64,000 nucleotides of DNA from Planctomycetota bacterium (GTDB lineage: Bacteria > Planctomycetota > UBA1135 > UBA2386), in contig JAHBXX010000022.1 in assembly GCA_019636245.1 (NCBI GenBank), positions 1 through 64,000 on the forward strand. The letters run 5' to 3'. The notes under the pieces are model-generated. The model did not search any database. It had not been told where the DNA came from and saw only the letters and a list, made by a program, of their open reading frames with translations. Shown here piece after piece: positions 46,872 through 55,322 of the stretch; the stretch's first letter is position 1; each line of letters opens with the position of its first letter. Both the position numbers and the translations under genes were made by a program.

Positions 46872-47582
46872 ATGGGCCGCCAGTGGCTGCACAGCAAACG
46901 CGAGGTGACCGCCAACCGCCGCGCACAGATCACCAGCAAGCTGGTGCGCGAGATCATGGTCGCCGCGAAGATGGGCGTGCCCGACCCGGCGATGAACCCG
47001 CGCCTGGCGCTGGCCGTCGAGCAGGCGCGCAAGCAGTCGGTGTCGAACGACGTCATCAAGCGCGCGATCGCCAAGGGCTCCGGCCAGGGCGACGACGCCG
47101 TCAACTACGAGCTGGTCACCTACGAGGGCATGGGCCCGCACAACGTGCCCGTGATCGTCGAGTGCATGACCGAGAACCGGAACCGCACCGCACCCGACCT
47201 GCGCTCGATGTGGAAGGACGGCCAGTTCGGCAGCAAGGTGGCGTTCCTGTTCGACCACGTCGGCATCGTCGAGGCCACGCACCCGCAGGCCGGCAAGGAC
47301 CGCGACGAGGCGGCGATCGAGGCCGGCGCGCAGGACGTCGAGGAACTCGAGCACATGCCCGAAGGCCAGACCGGGGCCCGGTTCTTCACCGACCGCACCG
47401 ACATGTACCAGGTCGCCGACGCGCTGCGCGCCGCCGGCTGGGTGGTCGCGACCGCGGAGCTGGGCTACCGGGCCAAGGACCCGGTCGCCCTCGCCGGCGA
47501 GGCGCGCGCCGCGGTCGAAGCGTTCCTCGAGCGCATCGACGGCCACGACGACGTGCACCGGGTCTACGCGGCGCTGAAGTGA
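46872..47582 (+). CDS. YebC/PmpR-family protein
   Basis: A 236-residue cytoplasmic protein. Family stretches are ITSKLVREIMVAAKMGVPDP, NPRLALAVEQARKQSVSNDV, AIAKGSGQGDDAVNYELVTYEG and AFLFDHVGIVEA. The N-terminus (GRQWLHSKREVTANRR) replaces the common G-H-S-K-W start, as in the YeeN-like branch. Members were described as transcriptional regulators and more recently as factors helping ribosomes through proline stretches. The 268-base gap upstream, shared with the divergent transporter gene, holds no gene that I can see. Confidence 0.88.
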   Translation: MGRQWLHSKREVTANRRAQITSKLVREIMVAAKMGVPDPAMNPRLALAVEQARKQSVSNDVIKRAIAKGSGQGDDAVNYELVTYEGMGPHNVPVIVECMTENRNRTAPDLRSMWKDGQFGSKVAFLFDHVGIVEATHPQAGKDRDEAAIEAGAQDVEELEHMPEGQTGARFFTDRTDMYQVADALRAAGWVVATAELGYRAKDPVALAGEARAAVEAFLERIDGHDDVHRVYAALK

Positions 47583-47639
47583 GGGGCGGCCGCGCCTTCG
47601 GGCTCCCCTCGGCGCGCCGGGCGCCGTAGCCTCGACGGC

Positions 47640-48158
47640 ATGGTTCGGCACCCCTCCTCTCTCTCCTTCCGGTTCGCCGGCGTGTCCCTGCTCGTGTCGG
47701 CGTTCGCCGGCTGCCACGGCATCGGTGTGCAGACCACGCACGACGAGGACGTCGATTTCGCGCAGTTCCGCAGCTTCGACCTGATGCCGCCGGCGCAGCA
47801 GTCGCCGACCATGGTCAGCGACGAGACGCTGCTGGGCCTCGTCGCCGCCGAGCTGGAGAAGAAGGGCCTGCAGCGGCGCAAGGACGGCGCCGACCTGCTG
47901 GTCGCCGTGCACCGGTCGGTGGAAGGCGCGCTGAACACGCGCGGCTCCGGCTACGAGTTCCGCGACGGGCGCATGCGCCGCTACGAGCTGCAGGAGGGCA
48001 CGCTGGTGGTGGATCTGGTGCGGGGCACGGAGCGGGAGGTGGTGTGGCGCGGCACCGCGCAGGGCGCGTTCAAGTTCGACAGTTCGCTGGCGGAGCGGGA
48101 AGCGGGGCTGCGGGACGTCGTGCGGGACATGTTCGCGGGGTTCCCGCCGCGGAGGTGA
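47640..48158 (+). CDS. DUF4136 lipoprotein
   Basis: A 172-residue predicted lipoprotein. The signal peptide ends in the lipobox-like VSAFAGC. The mature part matches DUF4136: VDFAQFRSFDLMPPA near the N-terminus, the LLGLVAAELEKKGLQRRKDG helix and a closing TLVVDLVRGTEREVVWRGTA strand pair. The family is common in envelope-associated lipoproteins and has no known activity. It lies 57 bases after the YebC-family gene and may share its transcript. Confidence 0.8.
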   Translation: MVRHPSSLSFRFAGVSLLVSAFAGCHGIGVQTTHDEDVDFAQFRSFDLMPPAQQSPTMVSDETLLGLVAAELEKKGLQRRKDGADLLVAVHRSVEGALNTRGSGYEFRDGRMRRYELQEGTLVVDLVRGTEREVVWRGTAQGAFKFDSSLAEREAGLRDVVRDMFAGFPPRR

Positions 48159-48252
48159 GGGGCTGGGGCCGGCGCGGCGGGCGAGAATCTGGAAAGAGGG
48201 CGAACTTCTCGCCGCCCCGAGGACGGTTCGGGAGCATCCAGGTGGTAACCCG

Positions 48253-49956
48253 ATGGCCAGCCCTCCCCGCATCCGCCTCCTTCTCAGCTGCCTCTGGCTC
48301 GCCGCGGTCGGCGGCGCCCAGGCAACCCCTGACTCCGCGGCCCGCAAGATCGTCGTGCACGACACCGGTGGCCACTGGCCGGGCGCCATCAGTGTGCATG
48401 CCGATGGCAGCCTGTGGGCGATCGGCAACCCGTGGTTGGGCGGCGGCATGCGCGCCTTGGCGATCGGCGGGGCCAACGACCTGGCCAGGGTCGACGGGCT
48501 GACGCCCGGCAGCAACGAGACCGTGGCCGTGGTCGGCGCCCAGGGAGTGGTGATGCTGCGCTGGAACCCGGCCACCCTGGCGTTCGACCAGAATGCCTGG
48601 CCGCACGTCCAGCTCCAGGGCGCACGGGCCGTGCGCACCGTGCCGTTCGGCAACCAGCATCTCGTCGCCGTGCTCGGCGCCAGCGGCCGGACGGTGCACT
48701 GCTACCGCTACCACGAGGGCGGCAGCGGGTTGCTCGTGGCGCAGAGCACGGCCACGGAGGAGGTCCTGGACTTCGCGGCCTTCCGACACGGCAACGGCAC
48801 CGCCCGGCTCCTGCGCGCCACGGCCTCGGGGCTCGCCTGCCTGCCCGCCGGCGGCGCGGTGCAGTGGACCCTCGCCGGGCAGCACGGCCACGTCCTGCGC
48901 TGCGACCACCCGATCGTCAAGGCCGCGTGGCTGTACCGGGACGCCAACACCGGCGAGTGGCGACTGGCGCAGATCGGCGACGCCGGCGTGCTCGACGACG
49001 AGAGCCTGGCTGCGCACCTCGGCGGCAGCGAGCAGGTGCTCGCCGCCTTCCTGCTCGACTGCGACGCCGACGGTGACCTCGACCTGGTCGCCAAGACCTC
49101 GCTCGGGGTGCGCGTCCTGCTGCAGCCCGAGCTGCCGGGGCTGGCGCAGACCACGGAGGTGTCGTTCGAGCCCCTGACCGGCACGGTGTGCGTGCCCGAT
49201 CTGGCCTTGATGCACGCCGGCACCCGGGTTCGCGTCGTCGACGACCTGGGCGTTGGCGACGTGCGATGGTCGAACCTGGCGATGGGCATCCAGCCCTGGG
49301 ACGACGGCATCGACCTGCATGGCGGCGGCCAGATCGACACCCTGCCGACCGACGACAGCCGGATCCACTTCGTGGTCTCGATCGCCCCCGAGTGGCTCGT
49401 GAGATTCTCGCATCCAGAGCGCCGGACCTACCTGCAGGTGATCACCTGGCGGCAGGCACAGCCGAGCATCGACGGGCGCCTCGACGCCACCTCGGAGAGC
49501 AACATGGTGCACGAGATGATCGACATCCCGGCATCCGTCTCGACCTCGACGCTGTGGCCGCTGGACGTCACCCTGGCGCCGCCCTGGTATCCGATCGGCT
49601 GGTCGACGGACGAGCACTACTGGCTGACCATCCGCCTCGTCGCGACCGAGGTCGGCGGCAGTGAACTCGACGTCGTCTCCGACCCGGTGACCCTCGTCAC
49701 CTCGCTGTCGATCGCGCAGCGCGATGCCGAGGAGCCGTGGGCCTTCGTGCTCGAGTACAGCGAGCCGGGCACGCAGGCGTCGGAATTGCCCGCTGTCGTC
49801 GCACCGCCACCGGCAGCGCCCGACATGCAGTTGGGCGGCTACGTGATCGGCGTGATCGGCAGGATCAGGGCCCTGCCGCCGCCCCCGCCGCCCGGCGGGA
49901 TCCCGGCGCCGAGCGAAGGTTCGACCGGCGCCGTCTCGCAACGCATCCCGCAGTGA
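48253..49956 (+). CDS. exported beta-propeller-like protein of unknown function
   Basis: A 567-residue secreted protein with an N-terminal signal peptide (RIRLLLSCLWLAAVGGAQA). Repeated short beta motifs and one FG-GAP/VCBS-type acidic turn (LLDCDADGDLDLVAKTSLGV) suggest a beta-propeller over about 30-310. The second half (LHGGGQIDTLPTDDSRIHFV, YLQVITWRQAQPSIDG) looks like further beta domains, and the tail is Pro-rich. No enzymatic motif is visible. Its last 92 bases overlap the end of the convergent CHAT gene. Confidence 0.65.
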   Translation: MASPPRIRLLLSCLWLAAVGGAQATPDSAARKIVVHDTGGHWPGAISVHADGSLWAIGNPWLGGGMRALAIGGANDLARVDGLTPGSNETVAVVGAQGVVMLRWNPATLAFDQNAWPHVQLQGARAVRTVPFGNQHLVAVLGASGRTVHCYRYHEGGSGLLVAQSTATEEVLDFAAFRHGNGTARLLRATASGLACLPAGGAVQWTLAGQHGHVLRCDHPIVKAAWLYRDANTGEWRLAQIGDAGVLDDESLAAHLGGSEQVLAAFLLDCDADGDLDLVAKTSLGVRVLLQPELPGLAQTTEVSFEPLTGTVCVPDLALMHAGTRVRVVDDLGVGDVRWSNLAMGIQPWDDGIDLHGGGQIDTLPTDDSRIHFVVSIAPEWLVRFSHPERRTYLQVITWRQAQPSIDGRLDATSESNMVHEMIDIPASVSTSTLWPLDVTLAPPWYPIGWSTDEHYWLTIRLVATEVGGSELDVVSDPVTLVTSLSIAQRDAEEPWAFVLEYSEPGTQASELPAVVAPPPAAPDMQLGGYVIGVIGRIRALPPPPPPGGIPAPSEGSTGAVSQRIPQ

Positions 49957-52477
49957 GGCTCAGCAGGCCGAGCCCGACGAGGAACAGCCAGGACCGCTGC
50001 GGCGGCGGTTCGGCCAGGGTGTGTCCGCCCCACCCGGTCACTTCGACCTGACCCATCAGGAAGGCCCGTAGACGATCGCCGGCGGCCGCCGTGACCCGGG
50101 CTTGGCGCAAGGCCTCCGCGACCGGCCGCCCGTCGCACAGTGCCGCCACGGCGAGCGCCGCGAGGTCGAGGTGCACGCTGGCCCGCAGCGGCGCGGGGCT
50201 GGCGACGACGGCGGTGGCGCCGGCGGCCAGGAACGCGCCCGCCAGCGACGCGGCGACGTCGTCGTCGCCCATGCGCGCCGGCCCGCGGGCGCCATGGCAG
50301 GTGGCCAGCCAGACCAGGCCCGCGTGCGGCGAAGCCGCGACCTCGACGGGCGTCAGCAGCCCCTCCGGGTGGTCTGCGTCCGGGGCCAGGGCCAGAGCCG
50401 GCGGACGATCCCCAACCGCCAATTCGCCGTGCGCGAGCAGCACACTCAGGCGGCGCCGATGCTGGCTGGCGTCGCGCTGCCAGTCGCCCACCGTCGCCGC
50501 CGCGCCGACGCGCCTCTCGGTTGCTGCCGGCAAGGCGGCCAGGAGGCGACCCCAGCGCCCGCCATCGAGCTCGCCGCCGGTCTCGAGGCGATTGCGGTCC
50601 CGGAACGCAGCCGAGGGCTCCAGCGTCGCGAACAACCGCGCCGAGGGAGCCTCGGCTGCCGTCGCTGTCGCATCCGCGCGGCGGAGCGCCACCAGTAGCG
50701 GCAGCGACGCGCTGGTCGCCAGGGCGAAACGCTCGCCGAGCAGCTGCTCCGCGTCCCAACGCAGGCAGCCGAACGCCAAGCCGCCGAGCAGGTTGCCGCC
50801 GGTGATCGTCAGGTGCAGCCATCGTTCCGCCAGGCGGCGCACGCCCGCCGGCAGCAGCAGGGTGGCGACCCGTTCGCTGGCCGCGGTCAGGTCGCGCAGG
50901 TCCGGAACCTGGGATCCGACCACGTCGAGCGCCTGCAGTTCCAGCTGCAGGATCCCTGCCTCGGCCCGCAGCTGCGCCGCCCGCGGCAACGGCGCATGCT
51001 CGACGTGGTCGGCGTCGATCGCGAACACGTGCGACTCGTTCCAGGCCGGCACGAACAGCAAGGCGCCGTGCCCCGGCGGCAGGATCTCCCGGCGCACTTC
51101 GGCCAGCGACACGCCCGTCACGCCTCGTGCGCGGCTCGCGGAGGTGCAGCACTGCAGCTCGAGCAGGTCCTCGACGGCCCGCTGCCGGTCGAGCAGCACC
51201 GTCGTTGCCAGCAACTCGGACACCACGCGCAGGCGCGAACCGAGGCGCAGGAAGCCGGTGGACTCGCCTTCCCACGAGACCATCTGCCACTCGCGGATCA
51301 TCTCGCGCAGGACGCCGCGCAGCAGGTCGGCGTGGTGCGCCAGTTCGACGGCGGTGGCGCCACGGCGCCGCGCCAGCTCGGCCGCGATCGGCGCGAGGAG
51401 CCAGTTCCCGCGCGGCATCGCCGGCATCGCGGCCAGGCGCTGGAGCGCCGTCTCCGCCGGTCCGAACGCGCCGCGGCGCAGCTCGAGATCCGCCAGCCAG
51501 AGCATCAGCAGTCGCGCGTGGCGGGCCGAGGGCACCGGCGCGGCCTGGGCGGCGGTGATCCTGGCGATCGTCGGCCCGACCTGCGCGTCGTCCTGCTGGG
51601 TGGCGCAATAGGCGGCGCCGATCGCATGCAGGTCGAGCTGCCGCTGCTGCTCGGCCGAGAGCTCGCGACCCTCGTGGATGCACCGGCGCCGGAAGGCGTC
51701 GATGGCGGCGTCGATCGCCGCGAACTCCTCACGCGCCGCCAGCAGGTCGAGGCGGCGCAGCTGCAGTTCGAACTGCAGGTCCCAGGCCTCGGACGGTGGC
51801 GGCGCGCCCGCGAACAGCCCTGCGGCCAGGGCATCCGCGCGCGCCAGGTTCCGGCCGGCACGGTCCAGCCGGCCAAGGACCACGTCGAGGCTGCCCCGCC
51901 GCGCCACGAGGTCCAGTTCCTGCTCTGGCGCGAGCGGCATCGAGGCGATCCGCGCCAGCGCCAGGTCGGCGTCACCGAGCCGCTGCAGATCGACCAGACA
52001 ATCGGCCTGGAGCAGCGCTCGTTCGCATCGCAACGCGCGCACCTCGGGCGCCAGATCCTCGACCGCGGCCAGGGTCGCCAGCGCCCCCTCGCTGTCGCCG
52101 CCTTGGGCCTGGTAGCTGGCCGCAGCCAGCAGGAACCACTCCACCAGCTCCGGTTCGGCGGCTGCACGCGCGACGACGCCGAGGTGCGCCGTGACGCAGG
52201 CTCGCCTCTGCCGGCCATCGAAGTGCTCCGGCCGGCAGGCGAAGAACGCCGCGCCGACCGTTCGCAGGTAGTCGCCATGCCGTCCCGGCCCCAAGGTCGC
52301 GATGGCCTGCTCCACCTGCGGCGCCACGTCGCCCGAAGCGAGGAACCAGGCGGGTTCCGTCGCCCGGTCGGCCTCGTGCGACTGTGCCGGCAGCGCCGCG
52401 GACGCCAGCCCGAGCAGGAGGCCCGCGAGCGGCCACGTGGGCCCCCAGGGGAGGCGCCGGCCGGCGGCTGGCCTCAC
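49865..52477 (-). CDS. exported CHAT-domain protein with tetratricopeptide-like repeats and C-terminal membrane anchor
   Basis: An 870-residue protein. The GTG at 52477 overlaps the upstream stop (GTGA) and leads into a signal-peptide-like segment (TWPLAGLLLGLASAALPA). About 500 residues of helical, tetratricopeptide-like repeats follow. The CHAT caspase-like domain lies at about 550-800, with candidate catalytic His683 (LLAHGE) and Cys727 (LATCHGA) 44 residues apart, as in TPR-CHAT proteases. A membrane segment (SWLFLVGLGLLSLTAG) and an Arg-rich tail end the protein. CHAT proteases are usually cytoplasmic; export or anchoring is inferred from both hydrophobic ends. It is the last gene of a run that begins with DUF1800. 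Confidence 0.78.
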   Translation of the reverse strand: MRPAAGRRLPWGPTWPLAGLLLGLASAALPAQSHEADRATEPAWFLASGDVAPQVEQAIATLGPGRHGDYLRTVGAAFFACRPEHFDGRQRRACVTAHLGVVARAAAEPELVEWFLLAAASYQAQGGDSEGALATLAAVEDLAPEVRALRCERALLQADCLVDLQRLGDADLALARIASMPLAPEQELDLVARRGSLDVVLGRLDRAGRNLARADALAAGLFAGAPPPSEAWDLQFELQLRRLDLLAAREEFAAIDAAIDAFRRRCIHEGRELSAEQQRQLDLHAIGAAYCATQQDDAQVGPTIARITAAQAAPVPSARHARLLMLWLADLELRRGAFGPAETALQRLAAMPAMPRGNWLLAPIAAELARRRGATAVELAHHADLLRGVLREMIREWQMVSWEGESTGFLRLGSRLRVVSELLATTVLLDRQRAVEDLLELQCCTSASRARGVTGVSLAEVRREILPPGHGALLFVPAWNESHVFAIDADHVEHAPLPRAAQLRAEAGILQLELQALDVVGSQVPDLRDLTAASERVATLLLPAGVRRLAERWLHLTITGGNLLGGLAFGCLRWDAEQLLGERFALATSASLPLLVALRRADATATAAEAPSARLFATLEPSAAFRDRNRLETGGELDGGRWGRLLAALPAATERRVGAAATVGDWQRDASQHRRRLSVLLAHGELAVGDRPPALALAPDADHPEGLLTPVEVAASPHAGLVWLATCHGARGPARMGDDDVAASLAGAFLAAGATAVVASPAPLRASVHLDLAALAVAALCDGRPVAEALRQARVTAAAGDRLRAFLMGQVEVTGWGGHTLAEPPPQRSWLFLVGLGLLSLTAGCVARRRRSNLRSAPGSRRAAGAAAGP

Positions 52478-53139
52478 TGCCACGTCTCGGCCCAGGGCGA
52501 GGTCGCCAGCGGCACGTTCGAGTCGTCGATCGCGACCACGCGCCAGCGGAAGCGGGCGGGCAGCGCCGAACGCACCTCGGCGGTCGGCAGCCAGGACGTG
52601 CCCTCGAGACGGTTGAGCGCAGCCCCCGGCACCACGACGGCCACCCCGTCCGGCACGGCGCGCAGGTCGAGCCGATAGAACTCCGCGCCGCGCACCGCCT
52701 GCCAGCGCAAAGGAGCATCCGCGGCCCACGGCATGCCATCCGGTTCCAGGCGAGTGGCCCCCGGACCCAGGCGCGGATCGGGAGGCTCGTGGACTTCGGC
52801 CCGCGGCAGCCAGAACCATGTCGCCGCCGCTGTGGCCACGGCACCGATGCCGAACGCCAGCAGCCGGCGCCGCGAGAGCGAACGGCGACCGCGGTGGAAC
52901 GCCTGGACGGACGCCAGCGTGTCGACGATCGAATCGCCGCCCGCCGCCGACGGCTCGTCGGCTCGCGTCAGGGTCGCGCGCAGTTCGGCGACCGTCGCCG
53001 CCAGTGCGCGCCAGCGCGCCTCGAGTCCGGGGTCATGGGCGAACCGCTGCTGCACGCGCGGATCGGTCGGCCCGATGTCGCCGACCGTCAGGGCCGCCAG
53101 CAGGTCCTCGGCGGCGCCGGATGCAGGATCGATGTTCAC
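52474..53139 (-). CDS. membrane protein after the ECF sigma gene, probable anti-sigma factor
   Basis: A 221-residue protein. The cytoplasmic N-terminal part (1-100) includes VGDIGPTDPRVQQRFAHDPG. One membrane helix follows at about 105-125 (LLAFGIGAVATAAATWFWL), then a roughly 95-residue extracytoplasmic beta domain (APLRWQAVRGAEFYRLDLRA). It starts with GTG at 53139, overlapping the sigma-factor stop, with a Shine-Dalgarno AGGGAGG about 9 bases upstream. The position and single-helix topology are those of an anti-sigma factor, but I see no zinc-binding H-x3-C-x2-C motif, so this is inference. Confidence 0.6.
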   Translation of the reverse strand: MNIDPASGAAEDLLAALTVGDIGPTDPRVQQRFAHDPGLEARWRALAATVAELRATLTRADEPSAAGGDSIVDTLASVQAFHRGRRSLSRRRLLAFGIGAVATAAATWFWLPRAEVHEPPDPRLGPGATRLEPDGMPWAADAPLRWQAVRGAEFYRLDLRAVPDGVAVVVPGAALNRLEGTSWLPTAEVRSALPARFRWRVVAIDDSNVPLATSPWAETWQ

Positions 53140-53774
53140 TGCAGGTCCCTCCCTGGGTCGTGGTGCCGCAGGGTGATGGCGAGCTGCGCCATCGCCCGAT
53201 AGTAGCGCCCCTTGACGAGGTTCTCGGTCACGCCGAGCCTGGTGGCGATCTCGACGAAGGTCAGGCCGTCGAACAGGTGCTGCCGCACCACCGTGGCGTC
53301 CTGGGCGTGCAGCGCCTCGAGCGCGGCGAGCACCAGCTCCTGGCGTTCCAGCCGCTCGAGCGCCCCGGCAGCCGCGTCCGTCACATCGCCCGGCAGTTCG
53401 GCGGAGGCCCGCCGGCGCTGGCGACGCAGCGCGTTGGCCAGCTCGTAGCTGCACATGCGGTGCAACCAGGCATCCAGGGGAACGTGGCGCGGCAGCTGCG
53501 CCAGCTTGCGCAGCGCGATCAGGATCACGTCGTGGCCGATGTCGTCGACCTGGTCACGCGTGAGTGGCAGGCGGAACCGGCGGCACAGGCCCGCCACCAT
53601 GCGCCTGGCGGCGTCCAGCCGCCCGGCGATCCAGACCGCCGCCTGCGCGTCGCCGGCCAGGAACGCACGCACCCGCTCGAAGTCGTCGTCAGGCGGCGAA
53701 GGAGCAGGGCTGGACACGTTCCTCGACGGCGCCGACGACGGCAGATCGGCCCACGCACGATACCCCGGCAGCAT
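53136..53774 (-). CDS. ECF-type RNA polymerase sigma factor
   Basis: A 212-residue sigma factor from the ATG at 53774 (MLPGYRAW); an in-frame ATG at 53873 would add a Pro-rich stretch. Region 2 is LTRDQVDDIGHDVILIALRK with LDAWLHRMCSYELANALRRQ. Region 4 is VVRQHLFDGLTFVEIATRLG with TENLVKGRYYRAMAQL. It overlaps the following putative anti-sigma gene and lies about 105 bases downstream of the DUF1501 gene in the same direction. It may control its own cluster. Confidence 0.85.
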   Translation of the reverse strand: MLPGYRAWADLPSSAPSRNVSSPAPSPPDDDFERVRAFLAGDAQAAVWIAGRLDAARRMVAGLCRRFRLPLTRDQVDDIGHDVILIALRKLAQLPRHVPLDAWLHRMCSYELANALRRQRRRASAELPGDVTDAAAGALERLERQELVLAALEALHAQDATVVRQHLFDGLTFVEIATRLGVTENLVKGRYYRAMAQLAITLRHHDPGRDLQ

Positions 53775-53880
53775 CGAGGCGTGGAACAGGCTCCCGCCCG
53801 ATCGACCGAGGCGGCACCGATCCGCTCGGTCGAGAGGCACGGGCGGCACGGTCGGCGGTTCCGGAGTCGGCATGCCTGGC

Positions 53881-55311
53881 TCAGAGGAAGCCCAGGCGGC
53901 GGTACAACCGTCCGGTGCGGGCGAGGATCCCGGGCACCACGATGTCGACGGATGCCGGCGCCATCAGGAAGTGCCGTTCGCAGACCTCGGCCAGCACGGT
54001 CTGGAAGTGCGTCTGCGGCTGCACTGCGTCGGCGTAGATGGGCGCCGTGGGTGGAGCCGTCAGCGCGCGCCAGGCGGCGCCGAACTGCTGGCTCGGAACC
54101 GCGGCGCAGTTGTAGACCCCACCGTTGGCGCCCTTGCGGAGGAACATGCACACGGTGCCGACGCCGTGGTCGGTACCGGCGCTGCCGTTCTCGTACGACG
54201 TCCGGCCGAACTCGGTGACCACGAGTATGCCGAGGTCGCTCCAGGAATACTCGTGCGCGTCGGCGTGCACGCTGGCGAGCCCGAAGCCCAGGACGTGCAG
54301 CAGGCGCTCGTGCGGTAGGAGCTGGTTCTGGTGCGTGTCGAACCCGCCGAGGTCGACGCCGACGACGTTCGTGGTGGTGCGTCGCAGCAGCGTCACCGCC
54401 TCCTCGAGCTGGCCGAGGAAATGCTGCGCCTGCGGACTCGACAGCGCGGCCAGTTCCGTGCCGCTGAGGCCCAGGGCGTTCACCTCGGACGGGCTGGTGG
54501 GGTACCTCGCTGCATTGTGGTTGGGTGGCGTGCCGTAGAGCCAGTCGGCGACGTCCACCTGCACGATCCCTTCGCTGCCGCAGGCGTTCTCGCCCGTGGT
54601 GCGGATCAGGCCGTCGATCGCCGACGGCGGCACATCGTCGAAGGCGCAGCAACCCCACAACGCATCGCCGAGCGGGTCGCTGGCCGAGGGCGGTGCGCCC
54701 TTGAGCCGCTGGAAGGGCACCGGCTGGCCGAACGTGTACTCGCGCGCCGACCGCATGTGGGTCAGGGCCCGGCTCTGGTCCACGGTCAGGAACATGCGCT
54801 GCATCAGGTTGGCGATGCTCACTCCGGCCAGCGTCGGCAGTGGTTGTGGGGCATGCACCTGCTGCACGAGGCGCGGCACGAACCCCTCCTGCGGCAAGGC
54901 CGACGCAGGGCCCTCCTCGGCGGTCTCCAGCTTCTGCATCTCGGCGAAGTGCGACCGCGTCGGGTTGTCGGTGCCGACCGCGTGCAGGAAGGCGACCTCG
55001 TTCTGCAGCATCGCCGGCTGCAGGCGCGCGAGCGCCGGGTGCAGGCCGGCGAACGTCGAACCCGGGATCGGCAACAGCGAGCTGGTCGGCAGGTGCAGCA
55101 CCGGCCGGGCCGTCGGGTAGGTCACGTCGCCGAACGGCACGACGGTGTTGACGCCGTCGTTGCCGCCGCGCAGGAACACCACCAGCAGCTTGCGGTTCGG
55201 GTTGCCGAGCGCGGGGCGCGCAGCGTTGGCGAAGGCCGCCAGGCGGCTGGTCAGCAGGCCGGCGCTGCCGAGGGCGCCGAAGCGCAGGAAGTCACGTCGA
55301 TCGATGGTCAT
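53881..55311 (-). CDS. DUF1501 protein with a Tat signal
   Basis: A 476-residue exported protein. The ATG at 55311 gives a twin-arginine signal (MTIDRRDFLRFGALGSAGLL); a frame-open ATG 15 bases earlier is less fitting. DUF1501 stretches are KLLVVFLRGGNDGVNTVVP, HFAEMQKLE, VGVDLGGFDTHQNQL and LGILVVTEFGRTSYENGSAGTDHGVG (in two parts: LGILVVTEFGRTS and GTDHGVGTVCMF). The fold is of the alkaline-phosphatase/sulfatase type; the substrate is unknown. In Planctomycetes and others it is regularly paired with DUF1800, as here (11 bases downstream of it). Confidence 0.9.
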   Translation of the reverse strand: MTIDRRDFLRFGALGSAGLLTSRLAAFANAARPALGNPNRKLLVVFLRGGNDGVNTVVPFGDVTYPTARPVLHLPTSSLLPIPGSTFAGLHPALARLQPAMLQNEVAFLHAVGTDNPTRSHFAEMQKLETAEEGPASALPQEGFVPRLVQQVHAPQPLPTLAGVSIANLMQRMFLTVDQSRALTHMRSAREYTFGQPVPFQRLKGAPPSASDPLGDALWGCCAFDDVPPSAIDGLIRTTGENACGSEGIVQVDVADWLYGTPPNHNAARYPTSPSEVNALGLSGTELAALSSPQAQHFLGQLEEAVTLLRRTTTNVVGVDLGGFDTHQNQLLPHERLLHVLGFGLASVHADAHEYSWSDLGILVVTEFGRTSYENGSAGTDHGVGTVCMFLRKGANGGVYNCAAVPSQQFGAAWRALTAPPTAPIYADAVQPQTHFQTVLAEVCERHFLMAPASVDIVVPGILARTGRLYRRLGFL

Positions 55312-55322
55312 GGTGGGTCCCC

